DNA of 64,000 bases from Pseudomonas spelaei (GCF_009724245.1 NZ_WNNK01000002.1:248001-312000); one strand, 5' to 3'; shown: positions 1 through 9,097, counted from the first letter of the stretch. Made by a program: numbers and translations. Notes: generated by a model from the letters alone, not told the origin.

Positions 1-457
1 TGGGCGTGACGACAATATTCTGGCCCTGGTAGCTGACTTGCTGGGTCGCCGGGTCGAGGCTGACACCCGCGTGTTCCAGCAACGGCTGCGCCCGGCCCTG
101 GCTGCGGCGCAACAGGGCGCGGACACGGGCCTTGAATTCTTCGACGTCGAAAGGCTTGATCAGGTAATCGTCGGCACCGGCATCGAGACCGGCGATGCGA
201 TCAGCGGTACCGTCGCGGGCGGTGAGGATCAGTACCGGCAGGTCCTGTTGTTCCGCGCGCAGTTGTTGCAGCAATGCCAGCCCGTCGAGGCGCGGCAGGC
301 CGAGGTCGAGCAGCAGCAAGTCAAAGCTTTCGCTGCGCAAGGCATGCAGCGCGCTGACGCCATCTTGCAACCAGTCCAGGGTGTAGCCTTCGGCGCTCAA
401 GGCCACACGAATGCCCTGGCCGAGAGCACGGTCATCTTCGACGAGGAGCAGGCGCAT
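1..457 (-). CDS. OmpR/PmrA-type response regulator (3' end outside window)
   Basis: Reading the minus strand from the ATG at 457 gives about 152 residues before the window edge. The start MRLLLVEDD carries the acidic pocket, LLLLDLGLPRLDG carries the phospho-acceptor Asp, and DDYLIKPF carries the conserved Lys, so the receiver domain is complete. The DNA-binding winged helix would lie beyond position 1. Known: this subfamily (PmrA/QseB/TctD-like) is a two-component transcription factor usually followed by its sensor kinase. The gene is divergent from the sialidase-like gene at 572 with about 115 bases between. No stop or frameshift is seen in the visible part. Target genes cannot be told from this fragment. 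Confidence 0.9.
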   Translation of the reverse strand, partial: MRLLLVEDDRALGQGIRVALSAEGYTLDWLQDGVSALHALRSESFDLLLLDLGLPRLDGLALLQQLRAEQQDLPVLILTARDGTADRIAGLDAGADDYLIKPFDVEEFKARVRALLRRSQGRAQPLLEHAGVSLDPATQQVSYQGQNIVVTP

Positions 458-571
458 AGCGGATTCTCTGTAGGAAACGGCCGCATCATGCCGGGTTCCG
501 GCGACGAGGATTTGGAGAAAGGTGTTACCGCTCGTTGCCAACTAAGCTTTCACTAAGGTTGGTTTTGCACA

Positions 572-1906
572 GTGGAACATCCCACGTCTGTTGAGAGTGT
601 TTCCGTGTGCAGTAAGCCTTTTTTCGACAAACGCTCCCTGCGTGCGCTTTTACTGATCAGCGGCCTGCTAACGGTATTTTTCGCTGCCTGGCAAAGCCAT
701 CCGCCCCATGTGTTGGCACCGTTTGCCCAAGCGAGCCAGACCGCCTCAACCGTGGCATCAGCCCCGCAATACAGCAGCCGCTTCGTCTCCTCGCAGCTCA
801 CAGACTTTGTCCACTCCTCCTCCGTGACCGCCCTGCCCGGCGGCGATCTTATGGCAGTGTGGTTTGCCGGCTCCCGTGAAGGCGCCGCCGATGTGCAGGT
901 GCGTACCGCACGCTTTGACGCCAACAGCGGCGAATGGGGTGCGGAGCAGGTGTTGGCCACTCGGGAAAGCACTCGCGACGGCACTCAGCGCTACATTCGC
1001 AAACTGGGCAATCCGGTGATCGCCCTGGCGCCAGATAATCGACTGTGGATGTTTTATGTCTCGGTGTCGGTCGGCGGCTGGGCCACCAGCGCGATCAATG
1101 TGATGGTCTCCGACGACCTGGGGACGAGTTGGTCGGCGCCTCGGCAATTGATCACGTCGCCATTCTTCAACATCAGCACCCTGGTGCGCGCCGCACCGGT
1201 GTTTCACGCCGACGGTTCCATCGGACTGCCGGTGTATCACGAGTTCATGGGCAAGTTTGCCGAGTACCTGTATTTGAGCGCCGACGGTGCGGTGATCGAT
1301 AAATTCCGCATCAGCCGTGGGAAACATTCACTGCAGCCGACCATCGTCGCGCAGGATGGGCAGCGCGCCATCGCCATGCTGCGTTACGCCGGCGAGACCC
1401 ATCACCGCATACTCGCCAGCCGTACCGAAGACGCCGGGCAGACCTGGAGCGAGCCGTATCCGCTGGAGCCGTCCAACCCCAACTCGTCCCTGGCGGCGGT
1501 GGGCATGGCCAACGACGGATTGCTGGTAGCCCTCAATGACCTGCAGGACGGGCGCTTTAAGCTCAGCCTGTATGGCACCAACGCCGGGCTCAATCAGTGG
1601 CGCAACCTGATAGAACTGGATCAGTCGCCGGACCCGCTGGGCCAGCCGTTCTCTCCAGAAGCCTACAAGGAAATCATCGGCGAAGGTTTCCGCGCCTCCA
1701 GCGGCGCCCTGCGCTTGCCCATGGAGCAACGCTTCCTCAGCAGCCTGGATTACCGCGTGTGCAAACCCCGAGGCTGCGAATTCGAATACGAGTATCCCTA
1801 TTTCAGCCGCAGCCCGGACGGCATGTACCACCTGGTCTACTCGTGGAATAACACCTTTATCAAACATGTCAGCTTCAACGAGGCCTGGCTGGCGGAGCGT
1901 CTGTGA
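572..1906 (+). CDS. Sialidase-like BNR-repeat protein, membrane anchored
   Basis: A 444-residue protein starting with GTG at 572; a GTG at 608 is a possible alternative. A signal anchor (ALLLISGLLTVFFAAW) near residue 30 is followed by a six-bladed sialidase-type propeller. Asp-box motifs are visible as SDDLGTSW and TEDAGQTW, which are typical of BNR repeats. Known: the family includes exo-alpha-sialidases and many uncharacterised glycan hydrolases or binders. Inferred: an envelope-facing enzyme. It overlaps the next gene by one base (TGATG), and an LTA-synthase-like protein follows, so the three probably form one operon acting on a surface glycan or glycerol-phosphate polymer. True sialidase activity is uncertain. 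Confidence 0.8.
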   Translation: MEHPTSVESVSVCSKPFFDKRSLRALLLISGLLTVFFAAWQSHPPHVLAPFAQASQTASTVASAPQYSSRFVSSQLTDFVHSSSVTALPGGDLMAVWFAGSREGAADVQVRTARFDANSGEWGAEQVLATRESTRDGTQRYIRKLGNPVIALAPDNRLWMFYVSVSVGGWATSAINVMVSDDLGTSWSAPRQLITSPFFNISTLVRAAPVFHADGSIGLPVYHEFMGKFAEYLYLSADGAVIDKFRISRGKHSLQPTIVAQDGQRAIAMLRYAGETHHRILASRTEDAGQTWSEPYPLEPSNPNSSLAAVGMANDGLLVALNDLQDGRFKLSLYGTNAGLNQWRNLIELDQSPDPLGQPFSPEAYKEIIGEGFRASSGALRLPMEQRFLSSLDYRVCKPRGCEFEYEYPYFSRSPDGMYHLVYSWNNTFIKHVSFNEAWLAERL

Positions 1907-2520
1907 TGGTTTCCTTGTGGCAAGCCCATTTGAGTTTTGTCCTGCTGGGCTTTGTGCTGTTGAGCGCGTTGCGCTTTACCGCGCCCTGGCGTCCGTGGTT
2001 GTTGCCGCTGCTGGCGGCGGTGAGTTTTATCCCGATCAATGAGTTGCCGCTGGCGGCTTATGTGCGCAGTTTTACCGATGACTTGGCCATCAGCACCTTG
2101 GTGCTATTGGCGTGGGTTGGCCTGTGCCGGTTGGGTGTGGTGCAACCGCTCAATGGTCGTCACCGGCTGCAAGTCCTGCTGCTGTTTGGTGCGCTGAGCC
2201 TGATGCTGTACCCCGCCACCCTGGGCCTGACTTATTTCGACCCTTACCGCTGGGGCTTCAACCCACGGCCGATGATCGTGCTGATGGGCGTGGCGGCGCT
2301 GGTGATGCTGGCACTGCGTAACACCCTGGCCGTGTGGATGCTGGCGGCGGGCACCCTGGCGTTCGCCTTGCGGCTCAAGGCGTCGGAGAACTATTGGGAC
2401 TATGTGGTTGATCCGCTGCTGGCGGGTTACTGCCTGGTCGCTGGGGTGTGGATGTTGGCGATAGCGGCTTGGCTGCGGGTACATCAAAGCCCACGCCGAG
2501 CACTCCCGGTAAAACAATGA
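1906..2520 (+). CDS. Polytopic inner-membrane protein of unknown function
   Basis: A 204-residue protein starting at the ATG at 1906, which overlaps the preceding stop codon by one base; the GTG three bases earlier is less likely. It is almost entirely hydrophobic, with about six predicted membrane segments (for example LSFVLLGFVLLSAL near the N-terminus and LLAGYCLVAGVWMLAIAAW near the C-terminus). I recognise no family motif. Translational coupling to the sialidase-like gene and closeness to the LTA-synthase-like gene suggest a partner in the same envelope pathway, perhaps a scaffold or a lipid-linked substrate carrier. That role is inference only. Confidence 0.7.
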   Translation: MVSLWQAHLSFVLLGFVLLSALRFTAPWRPWLLPLLAAVSFIPINELPLAAYVRSFTDDLAISTLVLLAWVGLCRLGVVQPLNGRHRLQVLLLFGALSLMLYPATLGLTYFDPYRWGFNPRPMIVLMGVAALVMLALRNTLAVWMLAAGTLAFALRLKASENYWDYVVDPLLAGYCLVAGVWMLAIAAWLRVHQSPRRALPVKQ

Positions 2521-2521
2521 A

Positions 2522-2563
2522 GATCAAATGTGGGAGCAGGCAAGCCAGCTCCCACACTGGATC
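2522..2563. repeat. REP-type palindrome
   Basis: TGTGGGAGC at 2529-2537 pairs with GCTCCCACA at 2548-2556 around a 10-base loop, and GATC tetramers flank both arms. The same core recurs in the larger REPINs of this window. The reading frame of the next gene runs open through it, which gives a false upstream GTG start at 2530. Confidence 0.85.
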
Positions 2564-2604
2564 TGCTGCGTGCTATAGAAAACTGGAAAAAACAGAGGTC
2601 AATA

Positions 2605-4626
2605 ATGGGATGGTTGCAATCACGCCGCCTGCGCTACGGCGTGGGCGCGATCGGGCTGGTATTTGCGCTGTTGGTCGGGCTGCGGCTGATATTTTTGCTG
2701 GGGTTTTCCGGCGTTGATCTACGCACACCTGCACTGCTGGAAACCCTGGGCATCGGCCTGCGTTTCGACCTGCGCCTGGCGGTGCTGATGCTGCTGCCGC
2801 TGGCCCTGCTCGCCTGGCTGCCACGCTGGAATTTGCTGACCCTACCGGCGTTGCGCTGGTTGGCGCGGGGTTACCTGTTGCTGGTGCTGAGTGTCGTCGG
2901 GCTGGTGTATATCATCGACTTCGGCCACTACGCCTACCTCGGCGTGCGTATCAACGCCACCGTGCTGCGTTACCTGGAAGATGCGCAGATCTCCCAACAG
3001 ATGGTTTGGGAAACCTACCCGGTGCTGTGGATAACCTTGAGTTGGCTCGCCGCCGCCACGCTTTGGACCTGGGCGCTGATTCGCCTTGAGCGGATCACTC
3101 TGGACCGCGAACCTCAGGCTATTGGCAAGCTGGCGCTCGCGTCTGTCGCCGTGGTCGGTGTGATCGCAGTCCTGCTGGCTCTGCTGGGGCGCGTCGCCAA
3201 TCTGAATCTCGAAAACCCGGTGCCCCTGCGCTGGAGCGATGCGTTCTTTTCCGGCAACAACCAGATCGCGGCCGTGGGCCTGAATCCGGTGCTGTTTTTG
3301 TATGACACGCTCAAAGCCGGCCAGTCGCAATTCGACGAGGCCCAGGTGCGCGAGCATTACCCGCAGGTCGCTCGCTACCTGGGTGTAAACCAACCGGATG
3401 CGCAGCAACTGAACTTCGTTCGCGAGCAAGGCGTGCAGCCTTATCGGTTTGCCGGCGAACGCCCGCCCAACGTGGTTTTCGTCATGCTCGAATCCCTGGG
3501 CACCAGCGCCGTGGGCGCCTACGGCAACCCGCTGAACCCGACGCCGAACCTCGACAAACTGGCCACCGAAAGCTGGTTCTTCAAGCACTTCTACGTGCCC
3601 GTGACCGGCACCGCCAAAACCGTCTGGGCCAGCATCACCGGCGTGCCCGACGTCACCCGCCAGGAGACCGCGACACGTCACCCGCTGATTACCCGGCAAC
3701 ACACGCTGATCAATGCGTTCGAGGGTTATCAGAAGTTCTACATGATCGGTGGCAACGCCGGCTGGGCCAACATCAATGCATTGATCCGCCAGAGCATCGA
3801 CGGCGTAAAGCTGTATGAGGAAAGCAACTGGCGTTCGCCACGGGTGGACGTATGGGGCATTTCCGACCTGGACCTGTTCAAAGAGGGCGACCAATTGCTG
3901 CAAGCCGTGCCCAAAGACCAGCCGTTCTTTGCCTACCTGCAAACCTCCGGCAACCATCGGCCATTCACCATCCCCAAGGACAACGATGGCTTCGTGGCCC
4001 ATGACTTGACCCTGGAACAGGTTCAGGCCGCAGGCTCGCGCAGCGTCGAGCAATACAACGCCGTCCGTTTGCTGGACTTCAACATCGGTCGCCTGATGGA
4101 GATCGCCAAGGCCGGTGGTTACTACGACAACACCATCTTCGTGTTCTTCGGCGACCACAACACCCGCATCAGCCAGATCCCGCACATGGCGCCGGCTTTC
4201 GAACAGTTGGGGCTGGAAAGCAACAACGTACCGCTGCTGATTCATGCGCCTGGGCGCTTGCAGCCCAAGGTGATTGAAGAGGCCGTGGGCCTGGCGGACT
4301 TGCTGCCCACGGTGGCCGGGATGGCGGGTATACCCTTTCGTAATGGCGCCATGGGCCGCGATATCCAGCAACCAGCACCGGAAGGTGAGCGCGTGGTGCC
4401 GCTGGTCTTGCGTGAGGGAACCTTCCCGGTAATTGGCGGCGTGACCCAGGACTTTTTACTGCAGATGGAACACGATGGCAGTTCACCGACCTTGCATGAC
4501 CTGGCCTCGCAAACACCCCGCGAGGATGTGGCGCAGCAGTACCCGGAGGAATTTCAACGCTTGCAGGCACTGACGCGCGGGCTGCATGAAAGTGCGCGGT
4601 TGATGTTGTTTCGCAATGTCCGCTGA
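2605..4626 (+). CDS. LTA synthase / sulfatase-family phosphoglycerol transferase-like protein
   Basis: The start is placed at the ATG at 2605 (673 residues) because AGAGG lies 8 bases upstream; the longer frame from 2530 runs through a REP palindrome. About five N-terminal membrane helices (residues 1-190) precede an extracytoplasmic alkaline-phosphatase-fold domain beginning near residue 288 at VVFVMLESLG. The GTAKT segment aligns with the catalytic-threonine region of LtaS, and FFGDHNTR carries the metal-binding Asp-His pair. Known: relatives move phosphoglycerol or phosphoethanolamine between lipids and glycans (LtaS, OpgB, EptA fold). Pseudomonads lack lipoteichoic acid, so the acceptor here is probably a periplasmic glucan or another envelope glycan (inference). 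Confidence 0.85.
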   Translation: MGWLQSRRLRYGVGAIGLVFALLVGLRLIFLLGFSGVDLRTPALLETLGIGLRFDLRLAVLMLLPLALLAWLPRWNLLTLPALRWLARGYLLLVLSVVGLVYIIDFGHYAYLGVRINATVLRYLEDAQISQQMVWETYPVLWITLSWLAAATLWTWALIRLERITLDREPQAIGKLALASVAVVGVIAVLLALLGRVANLNLENPVPLRWSDAFFSGNNQIAAVGLNPVLFLYDTLKAGQSQFDEAQVREHYPQVARYLGVNQPDAQQLNFVREQGVQPYRFAGERPPNVVFVMLESLGTSAVGAYGNPLNPTPNLDKLATESWFFKHFYVPVTGTAKTVWASITGVPDVTRQETATRHPLITRQHTLINAFEGYQKFYMIGGNAGWANINALIRQSIDGVKLYEESNWRSPRVDVWGISDLDLFKEGDQLLQAVPKDQPFFAYLQTSGNHRPFTIPKDNDGFVAHDLTLEQVQAAGSRSVEQYNAVRLLDFNIGRLMEIAKAGGYYDNTIFVFFGDHNTRISQIPHMAPAFEQLGLESNNVPLLIHAPGRLQPKVIEEAVGLADLLPTVAGMAGIPFRNGAMGRDIQQPAPEGERVVPLVLREGTFPVIGGVTQDFLLQMEHDGSSPTLHDLASQTPREDVAQQYPEEFQRLQALTRGLHESARLMLFRNVR

Positions 4627-4642
4627 AGGTATTCAGCGGACA
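4617..4642. terminator. Perfect 11-bp hairpin at the end of the LTA-synthase-like gene
   Basis: TGTCCGCTGAA (4617-4627) and TTCAGCGGACA (4632-4642) pair perfectly around a GGTA loop, and the stem contains the TGA stop codon. No T-run follows, so it may stabilise mRNA or act as a weak terminator. Confidence 0.5.
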
Positions 4643-4748
4643 TTACTATCGGCTCAGCCAATCCATCCCCCCAATCTATCGATTTGAGCTCTTCCTCACC
4701 CTCCCCGACCATGGCGCGACTTCCAATAACAAAAATCAGGAAACCGCC

Positions 4749-5840
4749 ATGACTGCCCGATTCCACAACCCGGTAGACACCCGCTTCGGCTGGGGCTGCC
4801 TGCAAGAACTGGCCACCCTCACCGAACACCAGACCGTCGCCCTCGTGACCTTCCCCGAAGCGCGTGGGCTGGGTTTGGTGGAGCGCATCCAGGCGCTGCT
4901 GGGCGACCGCCTGGTGTACGTGATCGAAGACGTACAGCCCAATCCCGATGTTGCTCAATTGCGCGCTACCTATGAGCGTTTCTGGCAACAGGCCGCAGAC
5001 TGCCAAGTGGTGCTCGCAGTCGGCGGAGGTAGCGCGATTGATACCGCCAAGGCATTAATCGTCGGCACCGAGACCGGCGATTTCGATGAGTTGCTGGCCT
5101 TGCTGGCCACCGGCAAGCCCTTCGTGCCCGCCTACAGCAAACTGTTGATTGCCGCGCCCACCACGGCGGGCACCGGCAGCGAGGTGACGCCATGGGCGAC
5201 GATCTGGGATAGCGCCAGCCACAAGAAGTACTCGCTGCACCTGGACTGTACCTGGCCGAAAGTCGCCATTATCGATCCACAGCTGATGTTGACGGTCCCC
5301 GCCGGAGTCACCGTCTCAACGGGGCTCGATGCCCTGTCCCATGCACTGGAATCGATCTGGAACATCAATGCCAACCCGGTTTCCGACACCTTCGCGATCT
5401 CGGCCATCGAGGACATCCTGGAATGCCTGCCGCAGCTACGGCGTGACCTGGGCAATCAGGAACTGCGCTCGCGCATGGCGTTGGCAGCATTGAAGGCTGG
5501 TTTGGCATTTTCCAATACCAAGACCGCGCTGGCTCACTCCATTTCCTACGAGATGACCCTGCACCACGGCTTGCCCCATGGCATCGCCTGTTCTTTCACC
5601 TTGCCGCTGGTACTGGGGCTGGCGTGGGGGCATGACGCGGCGCGGGATCGCACGTTGCAGCGGGTGTTCGGCAGCGACTTGCCCAAGGCCCAGGCGCAGT
5701 TACGTGAATTCCTCCACAGCCTGGAAGTGAAGACCGAATTTGCCGACTACGGCGTGACCGCCCCAGAGGCTGAAGCGATGATCCGCTTCGCCATGCAGGG
5801 CGCACGCGGCAAAAACTTTATCGGCTCGCAAGCGGCCTAG
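4749..5840 (+). CDS. Iron-containing alcohol dehydrogenase of a phosphonate gene set
   Basis: A 363-residue group III (Fe-dependent) dehydrogenase. Seen: the nucleotide-binding AVGGGSAIDTAKA, the signature PTTAGTGSEVT, and metal-ligand regions DALSHALES and HSISYEMTLHHGLPHG, all intact. Known: relatives interconvert alcohols and aldehydes with NAD(P)H, and family members in phosphonate pathways act on phosphonoacetaldehyde / 2-hydroxyethylphosphonate. It is followed on the same strand by a GlpT-like transporter, a LysR regulator and phosphonatase phnX. Inferred: it oxidises imported 2-hydroxyethylphosphonate to phosphonoacetaldehyde for PhnX. The opposite direction, or another phosphonoalcohol, cannot be excluded. 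Confidence 0.85.
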   Translation: MTARFHNPVDTRFGWGCLQELATLTEHQTVALVTFPEARGLGLVERIQALLGDRLVYVIEDVQPNPDVAQLRATYERFWQQAADCQVVLAVGGGSAIDTAKALIVGTETGDFDELLALLATGKPFVPAYSKLLIAAPTTAGTGSEVTPWATIWDSASHKKYSLHLDCTWPKVAIIDPQLMLTVPAGVTVSTGLDALSHALESIWNINANPVSDTFAISAIEDILECLPQLRRDLGNQELRSRMALAALKAGLAFSNTKTALAHSISYEMTLHHGLPHGIACSFTLPLVLGLAWGHDAARDRTLQRVFGSDLPKAQAQLREFLHSLEVKTEFADYGVTAPEAEAMIRFAMQGARGKNFIGSQAA

Positions 5841-5932
5841 ACTCATATCATTCGGTCGTTTCCTGTTGCACCTGTAAAGCGTGCCCCCCTGCGGCTGTGG
5901 TCGCCGGGGCGAATAACAATAAGGAAAACATC

Positions 5933-7228
5933 ATGAATCGTGCACATGCCCTGCCAGTTCCTGCCGTGCGTACCTCATCGTTTCGTGTCGCCCAGTGGCG
6001 CATGCTGCTGGCCGCAATGTTCTGCTATCTGTTTTTCTACACCGGTCGCCAGACCTTCGGCTTTGCGATTCCGGGGATCCAGGCCGAGTTCGGCCTGACC
6101 AAGGAAACCCTCGGCTGGGCTTCCGCCGCGATGCTCTGGTCCTATGCCATTGGCCAGGCGATCAACGGCAACCTGGCGGACAAGTTCGGCGGGCGCCGCA
6201 TCATGACCCTGGGCGCGGTACTGTCTTGCGCCGCCAACTGGGTCACCAGTTTTGCCAGCGGCTTTGCCGGGCTGATCCTGCCGTGGGGCATCAACGGGTA
6301 TTTCCAGGCCTTGGGCTGGGCCCCCGGCAGTCGGCTGATCTCCAATTGGTGGAGCGCCGGCGAGCGCGGCAAGGTGTATGGCTTTTATGTGTTTGCCGCC
6401 GGTTGCGCCTCGGTCCTGTCTTACGTGACCTCCATCGTGGTGCTGGAAGTACTGCAACTGGAGTGGCGCTGGATCTTTCGCTTGCCGGTACTGCTGATGC
6501 TGGCGGGCGGGATCATTTTCTACCTGGTAGCCCGCGAGCGTCCTCAGGATCTTGGCTTCGAACCGCTTGCCGATACCGGTGTGGCGAATGCTGATGACAA
6601 GAACCATGAGATTGCCCACGGTGAAGTCGAAACCTCGGTGCAACGCTACAAGGCGGTGCTGAAGAACGCCCGGTTGATCATCGCCGCCGTGTCCCTCGGT
6701 TTCCAGAATGCCGCGCGCTACGGCTTGATCGTCTGGGTGCCGGTGCACTTCCTGGGAGCCAACTGGAAAAGCGGCGACAGCATGATCGATCCGAAGTGGA
6801 TCACCGTCGCTTTGCCCGTAGGCATGGCCATCGGCGCCCTGAGCAACGGTTGGGTGTCAGACAAGCTGTTCGGTTCCAAACGCTACCTGGCGATCATGCT
6901 GTACATGTTCCTCGGTGCCGCCACCAGCCTGTGGATGTGGAGCCTGCCGCCCCATAGCGCAATCGGCCTGGTGGCGTTGTTCCTCTGCGGTTTCTTTGTG
7001 TACGGGCCGGCGTCGAGTTTCTGGGCACTGTGCCCGGACCTGGTCGGGGCCAAGCGTGCCGGTACGGCCACAGGCGTGATGAACTTCTCATCCTATCTGT
7101 TCGCCGGCCTGGCGGAACCGCTGATCGGCAGTATGCTCGACAGTACCGGCAATACGTCGTTGATCTTCATCGTCGTGACCTCGGCCTGCCTGTGCAGTGC
7201 GGCGGTGGCGTTGTTCATCCGGCGTTGA
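5933..7228 (+). CDS. MFS transporter, organophosphate/phosphonate (GlpT-like) type
   Basis: The start is the ATG at 5933, 8 bases after an AAGGAA ribosome site (431 residues); the frame is open further upstream but has no such site. Twelve hydrophobic segments are visible. The FFYTGRQTFGFAIPG segment in helix 1 and NLADKFGGRR between helices 2 and 3 resemble the organophosphate:phosphate antiporter family. Known: GlpT/UhpT relatives exchange phosphate for organophosphates, and GlpT also takes up the phosphonate fosfomycin. Inferred substrate: a small phosphonate used by the flanking dehydrogenase and PhnX. It lies between those catabolic genes and ends 37 bases before the LysR regulator. Confidence 0.85.
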   Translation: MNRAHALPVPAVRTSSFRVAQWRMLLAAMFCYLFFYTGRQTFGFAIPGIQAEFGLTKETLGWASAAMLWSYAIGQAINGNLADKFGGRRIMTLGAVLSCAANWVTSFASGFAGLILPWGINGYFQALGWAPGSRLISNWWSAGERGKVYGFYVFAAGCASVLSYVTSIVVLEVLQLEWRWIFRLPVLLMLAGGIIFYLVARERPQDLGFEPLADTGVANADDKNHEIAHGEVETSVQRYKAVLKNARLIIAAVSLGFQNAARYGLIVWVPVHFLGANWKSGDSMIDPKWITVALPVGMAIGALSNGWVSDKLFGSKRYLAIMLYMFLGAATSLWMWSLPPHSAIGLVALFLCGFFVYGPASSFWALCPDLVGAKRAGTATGVMNFSSYLFAGLAEPLIGSMLDSTGNTSLIFIVVTSACLCSAAVALFIRR

Positions 7229-7265
7229 TGGCTCGGCACCGCGAACCTCGGGAACAGGACTTTTT

Positions 7266-8138
7266 ATGTACCAGTACCACAAGTGGCTGCGCTCCTTTCA
7301 TGCGGTGGCGAAGACCGGCAGTTTCACCCTCGCCGCCGACTACCTGAGCATCGGCCAGCCGACTATCAGCGAGCAGGTCAACGGGCTGGAGAAGCAGTTT
7401 TCCGTGGAGCTGTTCCACCGTCGCGGCCGCTTTATCGAAATGAGCGCAGCCGGCCACGCACTCTACGCAATCACCCAAGGGCTGTTCGGCCAGGAGGATG
7501 AAGCCATGCAACTGTTGCAGAGTTTCAAACAGCGCAAGACCGGCCTGTTGCGCCTGGGCGCGGTCTCCCCGCCGATTGCGATGAACCTGACCTATGAGCT
7601 GATGCAGCGCCATCCGGACATCGAACTGGAAACCTCGTTTTCCCCGGAAAGGGAAACCCTGGACCGCCTGTTCAACTTCGACATCGACGTGGCGATTCTG
7701 GCGCTCTCGGAGTTCGACCAGCGCTTTGATACCCAGCTGTATCGGCGCTACCCGATCATTGCCGTGGTGCGCGATGACCATCCGTGGGCGAGCCAGAAGG
7801 CAGTGCACGTCGAGCAGATCAGCGGTGAGAAGTGGGTAATGCGCGAAAAGAGCTCACGCACGCGGCAACTGGTGGAGGAAAGCTGCAAGCGCCTGGATAT
7901 CCACCTCAACTGCGTCATGCAGTTGAACAGCCGCGAGGCTATCGTGCATGCCATTACCAAAGGCATTGGCATCGGCTTTGTCTCGGCGGTGGAGTACGCC
8001 GAAACGCCGGGGACCACACCGATCACTTTCGTCGATCATCCGTTCTCCATCGACTACCACCTGTGTTGCCTGGGTATTCGGCGCAACCGCCCGATGATTG
8101 CGGAGCTGTTCGAGGCCAGCCCGATCCCGGCCACCTGA
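7266..8138 (+). CDS. LysR-family transcriptional regulator of the phosphonate genes
   Basis: A 290-residue protein from the ATG at 7266; an AGGA motif lies just upstream and the longer frame overlaps the transporter. The N-terminal winged helix is clear (HAVAKTGSFTLAADYLSIGQ, then SEQVNGLEKQF) and is followed by the periplasmic-binding-protein-like co-inducer domain. Known: LysR proteins usually regulate adjacent genes in response to a pathway metabolite, and phnWX operons in other bacteria often carry one. Here it lies in the same direction between the transporter and phnX. Inferred inducer: a phosphonate such as phosphonoacetaldehyde or its precursor. Confidence 0.9.
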   Translation: MYQYHKWLRSFHAVAKTGSFTLAADYLSIGQPTISEQVNGLEKQFSVELFHRRGRFIEMSAAGHALYAITQGLFGQEDEAMQLLQSFKQRKTGLLRLGAVSPPIAMNLTYELMQRHPDIELETSFSPERETLDRLFNFDIDVAILALSEFDQRFDTQLYRRYPIIAVVRDDHPWASQKAVHVEQISGEKWVMREKSSRTRQLVEESCKRLDIHLNCVMQLNSREAIVHAITKGIGIGFVSAVEYAETPGTTPITFVDHPFSIDYHLCCLGIRRNRPMIAELFEASPIPAT

Positions 8139-8225
8139 TTGCACCACCCGTTTAAAACACTCACCAGGCTTACCTCTGTTTCAGCAGAGGGACGGCCTGC
8201 TCACATCTGAAACCGGAGACTTACC

Positions 8226-9053
8226 ATGCACTACCAACAACCTTCCAAGCTGCAAGCCGTGGTCCTGGATTGGGCCGGCACCGTCGTCGACTTCGGCTCC
8301 TTCGCCCCCACACAGATTTTTGTCGAGGCCTTCGGCGAGTTCGGCGTAGCCGTTTCCCTGGAAGAAGCACGCGGCCCGATGGGCATGGGCAAGTGGGATC
8401 ACATCCGTACCTTGTGCAACCAGCCGCAGATCGCCGAACGCTACCGCGCAGTGTTCGATCGACTGCCGACCGATGATGACGTCACGGCCCTCTATGAGCG
8501 CTTCATGCCGTTGCAGATCGAGAAAATCGCACTGCACTCGGCGATCATTCCCGGTGCGCTTGAAGCTATCGAAGCGTTACGCGGCAAGGGCCTGAAGATC
8601 GGCTCCTGCTCCGGTTATCCGGCGGTGGTCATGGCCAAGGTGGTCGAACTGGCTCGGCACAATGGCTACGTCGCCGATCATGTGGTGGCGACTGACGAAG
8701 TGCCCAATGGTCGCCCACACCCGGCCCAGGCCCTGGCGAATGTGATTGCCCTGGGGGTCAGCGACGTCGCCGCGTGCGTGAAGGTCGATGACACCTGGCC
8801 CGGGATTCTGGAGGGTCGCAGCGCCGGTATGTGGACCGTCGCCCTGACCTGCTCGGGCAATGCCCTGGGGTTGACCTATGAGCAATACAAGGCGCTGCCC
8901 GCCGATAGACTGGCGCAAGAGCGTGTACGCATCACTCAAATGTTCGAGGGCTCGCGGCCGCATTACTTGATCGACACCATCGTCGAACTGCCGGCGGTGA
9001 TCGAGGATATCAACGCGCGTCTGGCACGAGGGGAGACGCCGCAGGGTTCTTGA
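8226..9053 (+). CDS. phnX: Phosphonoacetaldehyde hydrolase (phosphonatase)
   Basis: A 275-residue HAD-superfamily enzyme that hydrolyses phosphonoacetaldehyde to acetaldehyde and phosphate. Seen: the nucleophile motif [12 protein letters not shown] near residue 15; the cap-domain Schiff-base lysine in [11 protein letters not shown]; the motif-2 region KIGSCSGYP; and the acidic motif [12 protein letters not shown]. All catalytic elements are present and the length is normal. Known: PhnX normally works after the transaminase PhnW, which turns 2-aminoethylphosphonate into the aldehyde. No phnW is present here; an Fe-dependent alcohol dehydrogenase takes its place in the gene set. Confidence 0.96.
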   Translation: MHYQQPSKLQAVVLDWAGTVVDFGSFAPTQIFVEAFGEFGVAVSLEEARGPMGMGKWDHIRTLCNQPQIAERYRAVFDRLPTDDDVTALYERFMPLQIEKIALHSAIIPGALEAIEALRGKGLKIGSCSGYPAVVMAKVVELARHNGYVADHVVATDEVPNGRPHPAQALANVIALGVSDVAACVKVDDTWPGILEGRSAGMWTVALTCSGNALGLTYEQYKALPADRLAQERVRITQMFEGSRPHYLIDTIVELPAVIEDINARLARGETPQGS

Positions 9054-9065
9054 TACGCCCTTTGG

Positions 9066-9097
9066 GACGTTGCAGCCGCTAGTGCGGCTGAAACGTC
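9066..9097. terminator. Hairpin between convergent phnX and cytochrome c genes
   Basis: Arms 9066-9079 and 9084-9097 (GACGTTGCAGCCGC against GCGGCTGAAACGTC) pair with one mismatch around a TAGT loop and straddle the cytochrome stop codon. It is well placed to end transcription from both sides. Confidence 0.6.

Noticed and set aside
2530..2604. Upstream extension of the LTA-synthase-like gene
   Set aside because: The extension runs through a REP palindrome and has no ribosome site; the ATG at 2605 has AGAGG at good spacing.
2842..4371. 509-codon open frame opposite the LTA-synthase-like gene
   Set aside because: Shadow of a GC-rich gene; the plus-strand protein has clear membrane segments and sulfatase motifs.
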